Shown here one piece after another: positions 11,229 to 22,869 of a DNA stretch of 64,000 nucleotides (position 1 is the first letter of the stretch; each line of letters begins with the position of its first letter). The notes beneath the pieces are model-generated. The model had not been told where the DNA came from. It did no database searches and saw nothing but the letters and a program-made list of their open reading frames with translations. The translations under genes and the position numbers were made by a program. The stretch spans positions 235,345,832 to 235,409,831 of the forward strand of contig NC_090319.1 of NCBI RefSeq assembly GCF_040869045.1, in the 5' to 3' direction. The stretch comes from Eurosta solidaginis. Taxonomy: Eukaryota; Arthropoda; Insecta; Diptera; Tephritidae.

Positions 11229-11598
11229 TGTTCAGTCAGATACTTAAGTTGAGATATATTTACTTTCATTTTTATCCTTACAGATACATATGTACATACA
11301 ATGTTAAGTTTCTTGATTATCCTTATTTGAATTTTGTAATACTATAGAGTAGTGTGAACTTAGCATTAGCATAGTTGCTCAATTTCTACTGTATTTCATT
11401 ACACCTCTGTATTAACTAAGTTAGCTGTTAATTAAGCTCTCTATATTTTGAATAAAAAGATCTGAATAATAAACTCTCTCGCTCATTTTTCTTTCCATAA
11501 TTTTTGGATACATAACTTTTTTATAAATTTGGTAATACGTTCTTTGCACTCGCCCTTAAGTATTTTAAGATAATAAGAAAAAAGCTTCTTATCGAACA
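11229..11598 (+). repeat. BEL/Pao 5' LTR
   Basis: 370 bp, TG...CA ends, matches 20266-20632 almost base for base. It contains aataaa and aataataaac tracts near 11450-11475 that could serve in 3' end formation. The position that reads tataaaaag in the 3' LTR reads aataaaaag here. Confidence 0.95.
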
Positions 11599-11599
11599 T

Positions 11600-11615
11600 T
11601 GGCGCCCAACGTGGG
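11600..11615 (+). other. primer-binding site of the BEL element
   Basis: TGGCGCCCAACGTGGG begins two bases after the 5' LTR, the place where a host tRNA 3' end anneals to start minus-strand synthesis. It starts with TGG as expected for complementarity to a CCA tail. I do not assign the tRNA. Confidence 0.7.
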
Positions 11616-12098
11616 ATAGTGCAAAATAATAAATTGTCCAGATTCGCAGAAGTCGATTGAAGGTCACGACGAAAAATGAGACAGCATAAATAGGCACTAT
11701 TTGAACAAAACGCCTTACGTTTTTCGCAACATCAACGATACAAAAGAATCAACTTTGGACATCTTCCAACCAATCGATACCAACATTCAAATCCTGCGCA
11801 ACTAGAGTTAACTTTCGACAACACGCACAACCTTTGCATCGCAACATTTCATCGTAACATTTGCATCGCAGTATACACATCGCAACATTTTCGTGCAAAG
11901 GTCCAGGACTATTTATACAAGTAAGTTCTTATCGAAACAAATTATACATTATATTAGCGGAAAGCTCATCGGAGCATTGCACTGCATTCAAGGGGTTAAG
12001 ATCTGCCACCGGCATCACATTGATAGTAGTATCATTCATTTATCTCTGTCGCTTATATTCCTGATCCCTGATTTCATTACTCGCGGTACTAAGCCATT

Positions 12099-13016
12099 AT
12101 GGCTACAAGTCTGGAAGAATACAAAAGTCTACGCACAACAACCAAGAGAAATATTTCGTGTATAAATACCATTATTGATGCAAATGGCAGAGAAGAAGGG
12201 AAGACTCTCTCAAAAGCGGAGTTGAAATGCCGCCTAGGAATATTAGAGTCGTATTTTAAACAAATCCTAGCCATTCAATCGAATATTGAAAAACTAGAGC
12301 CAGAGGATAATGCACGGGGTGAAATTGAAGATTTGTATGTGTCAATTAAACTCGAAATTCAATCGCAGTTAGGGGAAGATGTGCACAACATCACTGTATC
12401 AGATACAAACTTTTCATATCCTGTGCCACATGCAAAAAAATTACCTGCCTTAGAATTACCGACTTTCGACGGAAAATACTCTAATTACAAAAATTTCATC
12501 ACTTCATTCAAGCAATTTATCGATCGCGAGATTAGTTTGTCAAATGTCGAGAAATTCAACCACTTGCGCAAGTGCCTCAAAGGTGCAGCTTTAGAGACTA
12601 TCAACGCTTTCCAAGTAACTAATGAAAATTATCCAAAGGCTCTTGAAAGACTAAGGGTTCGATATGACAACAATAGTTTAATTTTCATGCAAAATATCAC
12701 TTCATTATTTCAACTCAGTTCAATGTCAAAGCCAAATGCCAGTGAACTACGAAGTCTTCTCGACAATGTCTCTGCGCTCTATAGTTCACTATTATCTTTG
12801 GGAAATCATACAGATATATGCAATGCAATGCTCATCTACTTAGCTATGGAAAAGGTAGATGGAGAGTCTCAAAGCAAATGGAAGGAGTCTTTGGATTTCC
12901 AAAAACTACCCTCCTGGGAAAGCTGCGCAAAAGTGTTAGAAAGGCGCTGTAATTTTTTAGAGTCAGTTGACACATTTCATTCTCTTTGCTGCGAAAATTG
13001 TAAAACCGATAATAAA
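12099..13016 (+). CDS. gag: BEL/Pao Gag, N-terminal part (DUF1759 region), cut by insertion
   Basis: Opens with MATSLEEYKSLRTTTKRN and a helical N-terminus, then the conserved Pao Gag stretch (KKLPALELPTFDGKYSNYKN, FKQFIDREISLSNVEKFNHL, LKGAALETI, ALERLRVRYDN) about residues 115-200. This is the capsid-like part that assembles the particle. The frame is uninterrupted for 306 codons and then runs into a Helentron-like element, which adds about 23 foreign codons before a stop at 13088. The start is the first ATG after a ~500-bp leader that follows the primer-binding site. The rest of Gag resumes at 16002. Confidence 0.9.
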
Positions 13017-16001
13017 CAAGTAAGGAAGGCTAAGTTCGGGTGTAACCGAACATTACATACTCAGTTGAGAGCTATGGAGACAAAATAAGGAAAATCACCA
13101 TGTAGGAAAATGAACCTAGGGTAACCCTGGAATGTGGTTGTATGACATGTGTATCAAATGGAAGGTATTAAATAGTATTTTAAGAGAGAGTAGGCCATAG
13201 TTCTATGGATGGACGCCATTTAGGGATATCGCCATAAAGGTGGACCAGGGCTGACTCTAGAATGTGTTTGTACGATATGGGTATCAAATGAAAGGTGATA
13301 ATGAGTATTTTAAAAGGGAATGGGCTTTAGTTCTATAGGTGAACGCCTTTTCGAGAAATCCCCATAAAGGTGGACCAGGGGTGACTCTAGAATATGTTTG
13401 TACGATATGGGTATCAAATGAAAGCTGTTAATGAGTATTTTGAAAAGGAGTGATCCTTAGTTCCCTAGGTGGACGGCGTTTCGAGATATCGCCATAAAGG
13501 TGGACCAGGGGTGTCTCTAGTTGTACGATATGGGAATCAAATGAAAGGTGTTACTGAGCGTTTTAAGAGGGAGTGGGCATTAGGTCTATAGGTGGACGCC
13601 TTTTCGAAATGTCGCCATTAGGGTGGGCCGAGGGTGACTCTAGAATGTGTTTGTACGATATGAGTATCAAACGAAAGGTGTTACTGAGCATTTTAAGAGG
13701 GAGTGGGCATTAGGTCCATAGGTGGACGCCTTTTCGAGATATCGCCATTAGGGTGGGCCAGGGGTGACTCTGGAATGTGTTTGTACGATATGGGTATGAA
13801 ATGAAAGGTGGTAATGAGTATTTTAAAAGGGAGTAATCCTTAGTTCTATAGGTGGACACCTTTTCGAGATATCGCCATAAAGGTGGACCAAGGGTGACTC
13901 TAGAATGTTTGTACGATATGGGTATCAAACGAAAGGTGTTACTGAGCATTTTAAGAGGGAGTGGGCACTAGGTCTATAGGTGGACGCCTTTTCGAGTTAT
14001 CGCCATTAGGGTGGGCCAGGGGTGACTCTAGAATGTTTGTACGATATGGGTATCAAACGAAAGGTGTTACTGAGCATTTTAAGAGGGAGTGGGCATTAGG
14101 TCTACAGGTGGACGCCTTTTCGAGATATCGCCATTAGGGTGGGCCAGGGGTGACTCTAGAATGTTTGTACGATATGGGTATCAAACGAAAGGTGTTACTG
14201 AGCATTTTAAGAGGGAGTGGGTATTAGGTCTATAGGTGGACGCCTTTTCGAGATATCGCCATTAGGGTGGGCCAGGGGTGACTCTAGAATGTTTGTACGA
14301 TATGGGTATCAAAGGAAAGGTGTTACTGAGCATTTTAAGAGGGAGTGGACATTAGGTCTATAGGTGGACGCCTTTTCGAGATAACGCCATTAGGGTGGGC
14401 CAGTGGTGACTCTAGAATGTTTTTACGATATGGGTATCAAACGAAAGGTGTTACTGAGCATTTTAAGAGGGAGTGGGCATTAGGTCTATAGGTGCACGCC
14501 TTTTCGAGATATCGCCATTAGGGTGGGCCAGGGTTGAATCTAGAATGTGTTTGTACGATATGGATATCAAATTAAAGGTATTAATGAAGGTTTTAAAAGC
14601 GAGTGGCCCTTAGATGTATATGTGAAGGCGTTCTCGCGATATCGACCAAATGTGGATAAGGTGATCCAGAAAATCATCTGTCGGGTACTGCTAATTTATA
14701 TATATATTCAATAACACTAACAGTATTCCTGCCAAGATTCCAAGGGCTGTTGATTTCGCCTTGTAGAACTTTTTCATTTTCTTCTACTTAATATGGTAGG
14801 CGTCACACCAATTTTACAAAGTTTTTTCCAAAGTTATATTTGGCGTCAACAAACCAATCCAGTTACCATGTTTCATCCCTTTTTTCGTATTTGGTATAGA
14901 ATTATGGCATTTTTTTTAATTTTTCGTAATTTTCGATATCGATAAAGTGGGCGTGGTTATGGCCGGATTTCGGCCATTTTTTATACCAAGATAAAGTGAG
15001 TTCAGATAAGTACGTGGGCTAAGTTTAGTAAAGATATATCGGTTTTTGCTCAAGTTATTGTGTTAACGGCCGAGCGGAAGGACAGACGGTGGACTGTGTA
15101 TAAAAACTAGGCGTGGCTTCCACCGATTTCGCCCATTTTCACAGAGAACAGTTAACGTCATAGAATCTATGCTCCTACCAAATTTCAAAAGGATTGGTAA
15201 ATTTTTGTTCGACTTATGGCATTAAAAGTATTCTAGACACACTAAATGAAAATGGGCGGAGCCACGCCCATTTTGAAATTTTCTTTTATTTTTGTATTTT
15301 GTTGCATCATATCATTACTGGAGTTGAATTTTGACTTAATTTACTTATATACAGTAAAGATATTAAATTTTTTGTTAAAATTTGAATTTAAAAAAAATTT
15401 TTTTTAAAAAGTGGGCGTGTTCTTCATCCAATTTTGCTAATTTTTATTTAGCACATATATAGTAATAGTAACAACGTTCCTGCCAAATTTCATCATGATA
15501 TCTTCAACGACTGCCAAATTACAGCTTGCAAAACTTTTAAATGACCTTCTTGTAAAAGTGGGTGGTGCCACGCCCATTGTCCAAAATCTTACTAATTTTC
15601 TATTCTGCGTCATAACGTCAACCTATCTACCAAGTTTCATCGCTTTAACCATCTTTGGCAATGAATTATCGCATTTTTTCGGTTTTTCGAAATTTTCGAT
15701 ATCGAAAAAGTGGGCGTGGTTATAGTCCGATATCGTTCATTTTAAACAGCGATCTGGGATGAGTGCTCAGGAACCTACATACCAAATTTCATCAAGATAC
15801 CTCAAAATTTACTCAAGTTATCGTGTTAACGGACGGACGGACGGACGGACGGACGGACATGGCTCAATCAAATTTTTTTTGGATCCTGATTATTTTGATA
15901 TATGGAAGTCTATATCTATCTCGATTCCTTTATATATGTACAACCAACCGTTATCCAATCAAACTTAATATACTCTGTGAGCTCTGCTCAACTGAGTATA
16001 A
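13017..16001 (+). mobile_element. Helentron-like (DINE/mini-me type) element, copy 2, inside BEL gag
   Basis: 2985 bp, plus strand. It begins caagtaaggaaggctaag with hairpin gttcgg-tgtaa-ccgaac and ends ctcaactgagtata. It carries about eleven ~129-bp units (about 13150-14570) and a GGAC repeat near 15831-15858. It separates the Gag peptide ending TDNK from the one continuing KGSSKIK, so the empty site can be inferred within a few bases and shows no target duplication, as expected for rolling-circle transposition. It is almost identical in unit order to copy 1 but inverted. Confidence 0.8.
13150..14570. repeat. ~128-130-bp tandem array, about 11 units, in copy 2
   Basis: Period measured from tatcaaacga at 14051 and 14179 (128 bp). 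Unit landmarks: gtatcaaacgaaaggtgtta, gagggagtgggcattaggtc, gacgccttttcgagatatcg, gggtgggccaggggtgactc. Homogeneous centre, divergent edges, same arrangement as the inverted array at 9560-11010. Confidence 0.85.
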
Positions 16002-17000
16002 AAAGGTAGCAGCAAAATCAAAATGCAAAAACATATCTTTTCAATTTCTTACTCAAAGCGTATATGCTCTCTCTGCTCTAAGGCTGAGCACACTCTAAAC
16101 CAATGTCCCCGTTTTAAACAAATGGATGTCGCTAAACGTTTTGCATTTGCTAAGCGCATCTCTCTATGCATAAACTGCCTATCGAAAAATCATAAGGTAA
16201 CAAACTGCACTTCCACATTCAAGTGCAAGCTGTGCGCTCAGGTTCACCATACACTCTTACATCGCAATCAATCACTTGTCGCTGCACCACCCTCTTCGTT
16301 GTCATCGCCATCACCGTTCGTCGCATCAAATGAAGTCAGTGCCAGCACCGCCGCTACAGTTCACACTTATTGTGGGCAATCCTCGGCGGAACAAGTGATT
16401 CTCGCAACAGCACTTGTACTCGTGAGAGATTCAGCTGGTGGTTATCAATTAGGCAGGGCACTACTCGATTCTTGTTCTCAAATTAATCTCATTACTGAGG
16501 AATTTGCACAGAAGTTGCGCTTGCCAAGAGAAAAAAACTCTATACAAATTAGTAGCATAGGGGAGTCACGGACAAACATTAAGCATAAAATATCTACTTC
16601 AGTCAAATCTCGCTTCAATCAGTTACAACTACAACTTTCCTTTTGCGTTACTTCCCATATCTCGTATCAGCCAGAATCTCCAATTGACATTTCTACGTGG
16701 AATTTGCCTCCAAATACCCAACTGGCCGATGAAGAATTTTTCAAGTCAAAACGCATTAATCTTTTGCTAGGAACAGAAAGCTTCTTTGAAATCTTGTCAG
16801 TTGGCCAAATTAAGCTCGGAGAAAATTTGCCGTCCCTACAAAAGACTCTGTTAGGGTGGGTCGTTTCTGGCCGATACGAACCTTCAGTTCCACGCAAATC
16901 ATCTACGCCAACATGCTTACTCACATATGAAGAAAGAGTTGACCGTAACTTGGAGTATCTTTGGAAAATTGAAGAGACAGATGATAAATCAAAAGAATGA
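16002..17000 (+). pseudogene. BEL/Pao Gag C-terminus (zinc knuckles) and aspartic protease
   Basis: In the frame opening KGSSKIKMQKH it shows a cysteine-rich RNA-binding segment (CSLCSKAEHTLNQCPRF, then CINCLSKNHKVTNC and CKLCAQVHHTLLH) followed by a DUF1758-type aspartic protease (LGRALLDSCSQINLITEEFA; later INLLLGTESFFEIL and KTLLGWVVSGRY). The family active site normally reads D-S/T-G-S; here G is replaced by C. The frame then shifts near 17000-17060 before the RT. The protease would cut the Gag-Pol polyprotein. Its link to the first Gag part is broken by the 3-kb insertion. Confidence 0.85.
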
Positions 17001-18121
17001 CAGATGAGCAGACAGTCTGTGAAAAAATTTATTTGGAAACAGTTCTCGAGACACCGATGGTAGAGTTATTGTAAGTTCACCCTTTAAGGATAACCCTTCT
17101 TCTCTCGGATTCTCATATGATACTGCATTGAGGAGATTGAAAACAATTGAGCGCCGTTTATCTAAAGATTTGCAAATTAAATACCAATATACGTTATTTT
17201 TGAAGGAATACGAAGAGTTAGGACATATGAGCATAGTGAAGTCACCGAAGCTTGATGAACCGCATTATTCCTCATCATTGTGTGCTAAAACCTACAAGCA
17301 CGTCAACAAAATTAAGAGTTGTTTTTGACGCATCGTGTCCAACAACATCTCAAAAATCTCTAAATGACTTATTGTTGGTAGGGCCAACTATTCAAACCGA
17401 GTTATACATGTTACTCGTTCAGTTTCGCCTTTTTCTCTACGCTATCACAGCTGACATTGTCAAAATATACCGCCAAGTGCTTGTAGATCCACCCGATCGT
17501 TGTTTTCAATATATTCTTTGGAGAAATTCTGAGGATGAACCAGTTTTAACTAAAACCTTTAAGTTAAATACTGTGACGTATGGTACAGCAGCTGCACCTT
17601 TCCTTGCAGTGCGGAGTCTTCAGTACCTAGCTGATCAATACGAATCGCAGTTCGGTCTTGGGTCGAAGGTTATAAAATCTTCGTTTTATGTTTATGATTT
17701 CCTGGGTGGGGCGGAAACCCCGAAGCAACTAGCTCAAATTAGGAAGGAGGTTACTGCAATTCTAAAAGGCGGTTGTATGGAATTAGCGAAATGGCATTCC
17801 AATCATCAAAGCTTCAGAGAGGAGAAAACCGTCAAGGATTTAAACATAGAGGAATCCTTCGTAACAAGCGCCCTAGGCATACAATGGGATCAAGGCAGTG
17901 ATATGTTTATGTTTTCGTTCAACGCGAAACCGACTGTGGATAACAAATGTACGAAACGAAAAATCTTATCGCTAGCATCGTCACTTTTTGACCCTCTTAG
18001 TTTGTTATCCCCTCTCGTTATCGCAGCAAAAACTATTCTGCAAGAACTTTGGCTATTAAAGATTGATTGGGATGAATCTATTCCCCAAAACTTGCATACC
18101 GCATGGGAACAATTTGTATAG
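17001..18121 (+). pseudogene. BEL/Pao reverse transcriptase, frameshifted, altered catalytic box
   Basis: Three overlapping frames carry one RT. The pre-RT part is in two frames (VSSPFKDNPSSLGFSYD at about 17075-17125, then RRLKTIERRLSKDLQIKY). After a shift near 17250 the core is LRVVFDASCPTTSQKSLND, AITADIVKIYRQVLVDP (motif A, D present), KLNTVTYGTAAAPFLAVRSL and SSFYVYDFLGGAET. The last should read FYVDDLL, so the first aspartate of the metal-binding pair is now tyrosine. The thumb follows (SALGIQWDQGSDMF, LFDPLSLLSP). The enzyme should be inactive from this copy. Confidence 0.9.
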
Positions 18122-18677
18122 GATTTAGCACTACTTCCATCATTGAAAGTCCCTCGATACTGTTTGACAGCGAATGCAGTTTCCGTACAGGTACACGGAT
18201 TCTATGATGCCTCCATACGGGCATACGGCTGTTGTCTTTACCTACGAGTATTCAATTCTCATAACGTCACTTGCGTTAAACTTCTCACAGCAAAATCCAG
18301 AGTTGCCCCTGCTAAATAAATCGTTGCCAAAGGTTGAACTTTGTGGAGCACATCTGCTATCGCAACTTTACAATAAAAGCAAATCCTGCTCTGGTAAATA
18401 TACGACAGAAGTGTACTTATGGACAGATTCCCAAATAGTTCTCTACTGGTTAAAGCAACATTCGTCTACACTATCGGCATTTGTTGGTAATAGCATATCA
18501 GAAATTCAAGATCTCACAGCGGCATGCCACTGGAGGCATGTTCCAACAAGTAGCAACCCGGCTGACATTGTTTCGAGAGGCTCAACTTGCTCAGAGCTCG
18601 CTAATGCAATATGGTATCAGGGTCCGCCATTTTTATCCCATAGTAAGGAGCACTGGCCCCAAAAACAAATTCGATAA
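18122..18677 (+). pseudogene. BEL/Pao RNase H domain
   Basis: The first RNase H strand lies near 18180-18260 in another frame (VHGFYDASIRAYGCCLYLRV). The frame then shifts to PLLNKSLPKVELCGAHLLSQ, TEVYLWTDSQIVLYWLKQ and HVPTSSNPADIVSRG, which match the BEL/Pao connection between RNase H and integrase. The domain degrades the RNA strand of the RNA:DNA hybrid. A stop in the linker after the RT thumb (18119) and a shift near 18270 break it. Confidence 0.85.
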
Positions 18678-18787
18678 GGTTAACTACGCAGAAGTAGATA
18701 AAGAAAAAAGAAAGTCGGTGTTCCAAATAGCAATAGCAAACAAGGTTCAACTACATCCTGGAGGTTATAAAAAGATATAGCTCGCAT

Positions 18788-20240
18788 ATGAAAATTCTAC
18801 GCAACGTTGCGTGGATGTTTCGATTTTATTCAAAGGTACATAGAATGGGCTTACGTAAACTAAATGATTCTGACATGCACTCTCTCGCCCCTCAGGGATT
18901 GGAAACGGCTTTTTTATGCATTGTGTTGAATTTGCAGCAACATTATTTTGGAGAGGATATCCGACGAATACAAAATAAGTTAGATCTCCAATTTCTAAAC
19001 CCATTTTTGGAGCCTACTGACGGCTTTGATTTATTTCGGGTGGGTGGTCGCCTTGAACTTGCAGGAGTCAAGTATGATCAAAAACATCCAATACCCTTAC
19101 CTAGCACTAGCGAGTTTGTTGACGGATATGTTCGTCATTTGCACATTACGAATTACCATGCCGGTGCAAAGGCTTTAGTGGCACTAATTCGACTGCGATT
19201 TTGGACTGTCAACACAAGAAATCTCACACGCCGTATCGTAAGATCATGCACTCATTGCGTTCGCTACAAACCCCGCCTGTTACAACAGGTGATGGTCAAC
19301 CTTCCGGTCGAACGTCTCAGCCCTGCTCGCCCATTCTCTCGATGCGCAGTTGATTTTTGTGGACCAATTAATACCTATTTGCGAATTCGTGGCAAGATAC
19401 CCTACAAAACTTATGTTGCGATTTTCGTGTGTCTATCATCCAAGGCTGTACATATTGAGGTCGTCTCGGACTTGACCACTGAAGCTTTTATTGCATCGTT
19501 GAAACGCCTTATCGGTAGAAGAGGTCTACCAACTGAAATTTTTTCGACAATGCCACTAATTTCGTTGGTGCTTGTAACCAGTTGGCAGAACTAAAGTCTT
19601 TTCTTTTCAATCCGAAGAATAAGGACTTATAACTCAATTTTGTTCCAATGAATTCATCAACTTTCGTTTCATACCACCGCGGGCACCTCATTTTGGCGGT
19701 TTGTGGGAGGCCGCGGTAAAGTCTGCTAAGGGCCATTTAATTCGCACTGTTAGGAATGCACGTCTAACCTTTGAGGAGTTGACAACAGCCATGATTGAAA
19801 TAGAAGCCATACTCAATTCGCGACCCATATTGCCGCTCTCTTCCGATCCTAGCGACATGGAAGCACTCACGCCTGGTCACTTCTTGATTGTTAGCTCACT
19901 TAACTCTCTTCCAGAGCGTCAAACAACAAGCAAAGAAATCAGCCAACTAGACCATTATGTTCGAATCAGGGCCATTAAACAGAGATTTTGGCAGCAATGG
20001 TCAACCGACTACTTAAATGAGCTACAAAGGCGCAATAAGTGGACCACCGCAAGCGATGATATCGTTAAAAGCGCACTTGTCTTAGTACATGAAGAAAATG
20101 TCCCTCCTCAACGTTGGGTAATGGGACGAGTAACTGAAGCAATTCCAGGAAAGGATCAACGTGTACGAGTCGTCAACGTAAAAACTGTAAGGGGTCTCAT
20201 CCGTCGGCCCATACAGAAACTTGCACTATTACTATCTTGA
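18788..20240 (+). pseudogene. BEL/Pao integrase (zinc finger, catalytic core, C-terminal domain)
   Basis: Integrase order is complete: an upstream linker (FLNPFLEPTDGFDLFRVGGR), HHCC finger (HLHITNYHAGAKAL ... CTHCVRYKPR), core (RCAVDFCGPI for the first Asp; FVCLSSKAVHIEVVSDLTTE; then RRGLPTEIFS). A frameshift near 19545 follows, then ATNFVGACNQLAELKS in another frame, then from 19701 LWEAAVKSAKGHLIRTVRNA, IEAILNSRPILPLSSDP and the typical end DQRVRVVNVKTVRG and RRPIQKLALL. It inserts the cDNA and would generate the 5-bp GAAAC duplication. At least one frameshift and one stop make this copy non-functional. Confidence 0.9.
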
Positions 20241-20265
20241 AAGGGATCTTTCAAGGCGGCCAGGA

Positions 20266-20632
20266 TGTTCAGTCAGATACTTAAGTTGAGATATATTTAC
20301 TTTCATTTTTATCCTTACAGATACATATGTACATACAATGTTAAATTTCTTGATTATCTTTATTTTAATTTTATACTATAGATTAGTGTGAACTTAGCAT
20401 TAGCATAGTTGCTCAATTTCTACTGAATTTCATTACACCTCTGTATTAACTAAGTTAGCTGTTAATTAAGCTCTCTACATTTTGTATAAAAAGATCTGAA
20501 TAATAAACTCTCTCGCTCATTTTTCTTTCCACCATTTTTGGATACATAACTTTTTTATAAATTTGGTAATACGTTCTTTGCACTCGCCCTTAAGTATTTT
20601 AAGATAATAAGAAAAAAGCTTCTTATCGAACA
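20266..20632 (+). repeat. BEL/Pao 3' LTR
   Basis: 367 bp, same ends as the 5' LTR, preceded by a purine-rich stretch (aggcggccagga) that could prime plus-strand synthesis. Contains tataaaaag at 20485-20493. Directly followed by the GAAAC duplication. Confidence 0.95.
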
Positions 20633-21165
20633 GAAACCTTACATTCACTCATAACAGTTATGTAAAAAAGCTCACAATATCTTAACATCTATGCAAATTA
20701 TAATGAATTATATAATCGTCTCGGGTGGGAAAAACTCTGCAAATATACGGAAAAGCATGCTTTGTTCAAATACATACTTATATATATGAACATCTAGAGA
20801 ACCAAATCTCGTACAAATTTTCTTAAGTGATTGTATTACTATAGTTTAAAAGATAAGTGTCACGGGTGGGACATGTTCGAATTAAAAGCAATTAACGACC
20901 TTGTTATTAGTAAATAAAGTATCCCAATGGTTCAAAATTTCCTTCACGTCATGGAATTATTTCATGTGCTAAATAAATTTGAGTTGTGCAGAATTCTAAA
21001 AATGTTTACTTTCTGAGGATTTTACTAAGTTTCAAGGGCCATGAAAAAAGCTACTTCATTGATGTCGTATTTCGATTAAAATGTCTATCACCACTGATTC
21101 CGAAAATCAAGGCTATTTTTAATTCTATGGTAACGTTTTTTAGATATTTACGAATTACCGTTTTT

Positions 21166-21200
<35 letters not shown>

Positions 21201-22869
21201 GGTCCACTTAATCATATATATCTCAAGAACGAATCGAGCAATTCCAAAACGGTTAGAGCTTTTAAAAGGTAATAAAATTGGTATAAACTGTGCATACAAC
21301 ACTTTTTGCTAGGACCTGAACATTCAATGATAACGAAATAACGAACAACCATTACGGATTTAAATTTTTTTTTTTTAAATATAATAAAATTTGTAATTTG
21401 CGAGGAAGGATCTCGAAAACTTTTTATTATTACAGAAAAAAATAAGCTTTCATTCAAAAAAATCGATGGACTAATACAAAAGTTATAAGCACTCAAGTAA
21501 ATATATCCATTTAATACTTAAGTACCTTACTGGTACATATGTGTTAGTATTCGTATATCAGTTAGTTAGCAGGTAGATTTTCGAAGGGTTATTAGATACA
21601 AATAAAGCCGTTTAAAAACTGTTAGTGTCGTTTTCTCAAACCCAGGTACATTTCAAGCAAGAGCACATTTTTAACGCAGGTAATGTTTTCTTTGTAGAAC
21701 TAGGGAACCTTTTTGTCTAGGTAGGCTTGAATTTTTACTTGATCTAAGTATAAATAATAGTACATGCGCCTTGTTCCTTCATAATATCTGCAAGGCTCGC
21801 CGGATACTGTTCAGTTTATAATTGCAGTTTATAACCCGTCATTTACTTAAAAATATAATATGAATAAAAGGGCGCGAGAATTTGAGTGTACAAATGATCC
21901 AGATACATTGGCAGATCCGACCGGACTTTTTTGTACTGTTGAGATTTTATCAGAGTACATATTTTTTGGAAATGCACTCGAAAAAATTTCCACGGCGAAT
22001 GTGCCCCCTTCAGACTGTAGTTTTAGTGTGGTTGAGTTTTAATTAGAATACAGATTTCCCCTATATGCTACGACGACACGTGCCCCCTCGTTGGCTGGGA
22101 AAACATTTCCCCTTCGAATTCACCAAGATCAGTGTCAAAATTTAATTTGTTTTAAGCATTTGGTACAGGACCTAAATAATTGATTAAATTGCAAACATTT
22201 TTCACAATAGCTATTGCTAAAATTTAAAATCAAACTCCACACTTTTGGAAATTTTGGATAAGCTTTTATCTAAATTAACTTCCTCAGCAACGGTAATAGC
22301 TAGAGCTGTAAAATTTTCAATAAATAGTAAATGTTAAAAAAACGGTTCCGAAGACTATAATTTTTCAAAGCTTAGCTTAAAAAACTTAAAGTTTTTACCA
22401 GTTCAAGACGTTGAGATCTTGAATTTTAAAGTGTTAAAAAAGCAGCTTCAGTGGTATTTGGGGCAATATGACCGAATTTATATTTCTTTATAAATTGTTT
22501 ATTGGTTTCAAGGAATTTTTGCAAAGTGATTTAAAATTCACATATTTTCCAGTAACAAAAAAATTTAGTTAATTAAAAGTTTTAAAACTAAGTAGGAAAT
22601 AACGTTTTGAGTCGCCTAATTTTGCGATTTTTAGCCGTTTTTTTTAATTGAAACAATAACTCAAATAAATCAAAAACACAATTCTAATAGATTTTGAAAT
22701 TCTACAAAAATATCTATGTTTAATGGAAATTTCTCTTGTGAACTGTATATCTATATACATATGTACATAATATTCGAATTTAATTTTAAGGAAATGTACT
22801 TTTTAAATTTATGTTCGCACTTCTAAATAATTTTAAAACAGAAAATTTGAGTTAAAAACAAACTTCGAA
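20633..22869. other. AT-rich dispersed repeat, no gene recognised
   Basis: No frame resembles a known protein. A run of 31 A lies at 21167-21197. The block about 21100-21390 is repeated in reverse complement at 39208-39520, including agaacgaat, aaaacggttagagcttttaaaaggt and ggcctaac or ggacctgaac landmarks. The phrase cacgggtgggacat occurs at 20861 and again at 39519. A 60-codon frame at 21860-22042 (MNKRAREFECTNDP...) matches nothing I know. This is probably the body of one or more non-coding repeat families that the BEL element jumped into. Confidence 0.5.

Larger units (their letters stand above)
11229..20632 (+). mobile_element. BEL/Pao LTR retrotransposon, complete ends, interrupted in gag
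   Basis: Two ~368-bp LTRs (11229-11598; 20266-20632) start TGTTCAGTCAG and end ATCGAACA. Five-base direct repeats GAAAC flank them (11224-11228; 20633-20637), the size expected for BEL/Pao integrase. Between them come a primer-binding-like site, Gag (DUF1759 type), zinc knuckles, aspartic protease, RT, RNase H and integrase in BEL/Pao order. A 2985-bp Helentron-like element splits gag. By eye the LTRs differ at about nine positions plus a 3-base gap, so the copy is fairly young, yet pol already carries frameshifts. Without the insertion it is about 6.4 kb. Confidence 0.93.

Noticed and set aside
12959..13088. True C-terminus of BEL Gag ending QVRKAKFGCNRTLHTQLRA
   Set aside because: The same tail appears at 26340-26414 after a hAT frame; it is the translated 5' end of the Helentron-like insert.
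21167..21197. Poly(A) tail marking a retroposed gene
   Set aside because: The same block at 39208 carries the run internally with homologous sequence on both sides, so it is an internal A tract of a repeat.
21860..22042. Small host gene (60 codons)
   Set aside because: No family resemblance, no start context or neighbours to support it; lies in a dispersed repeat.
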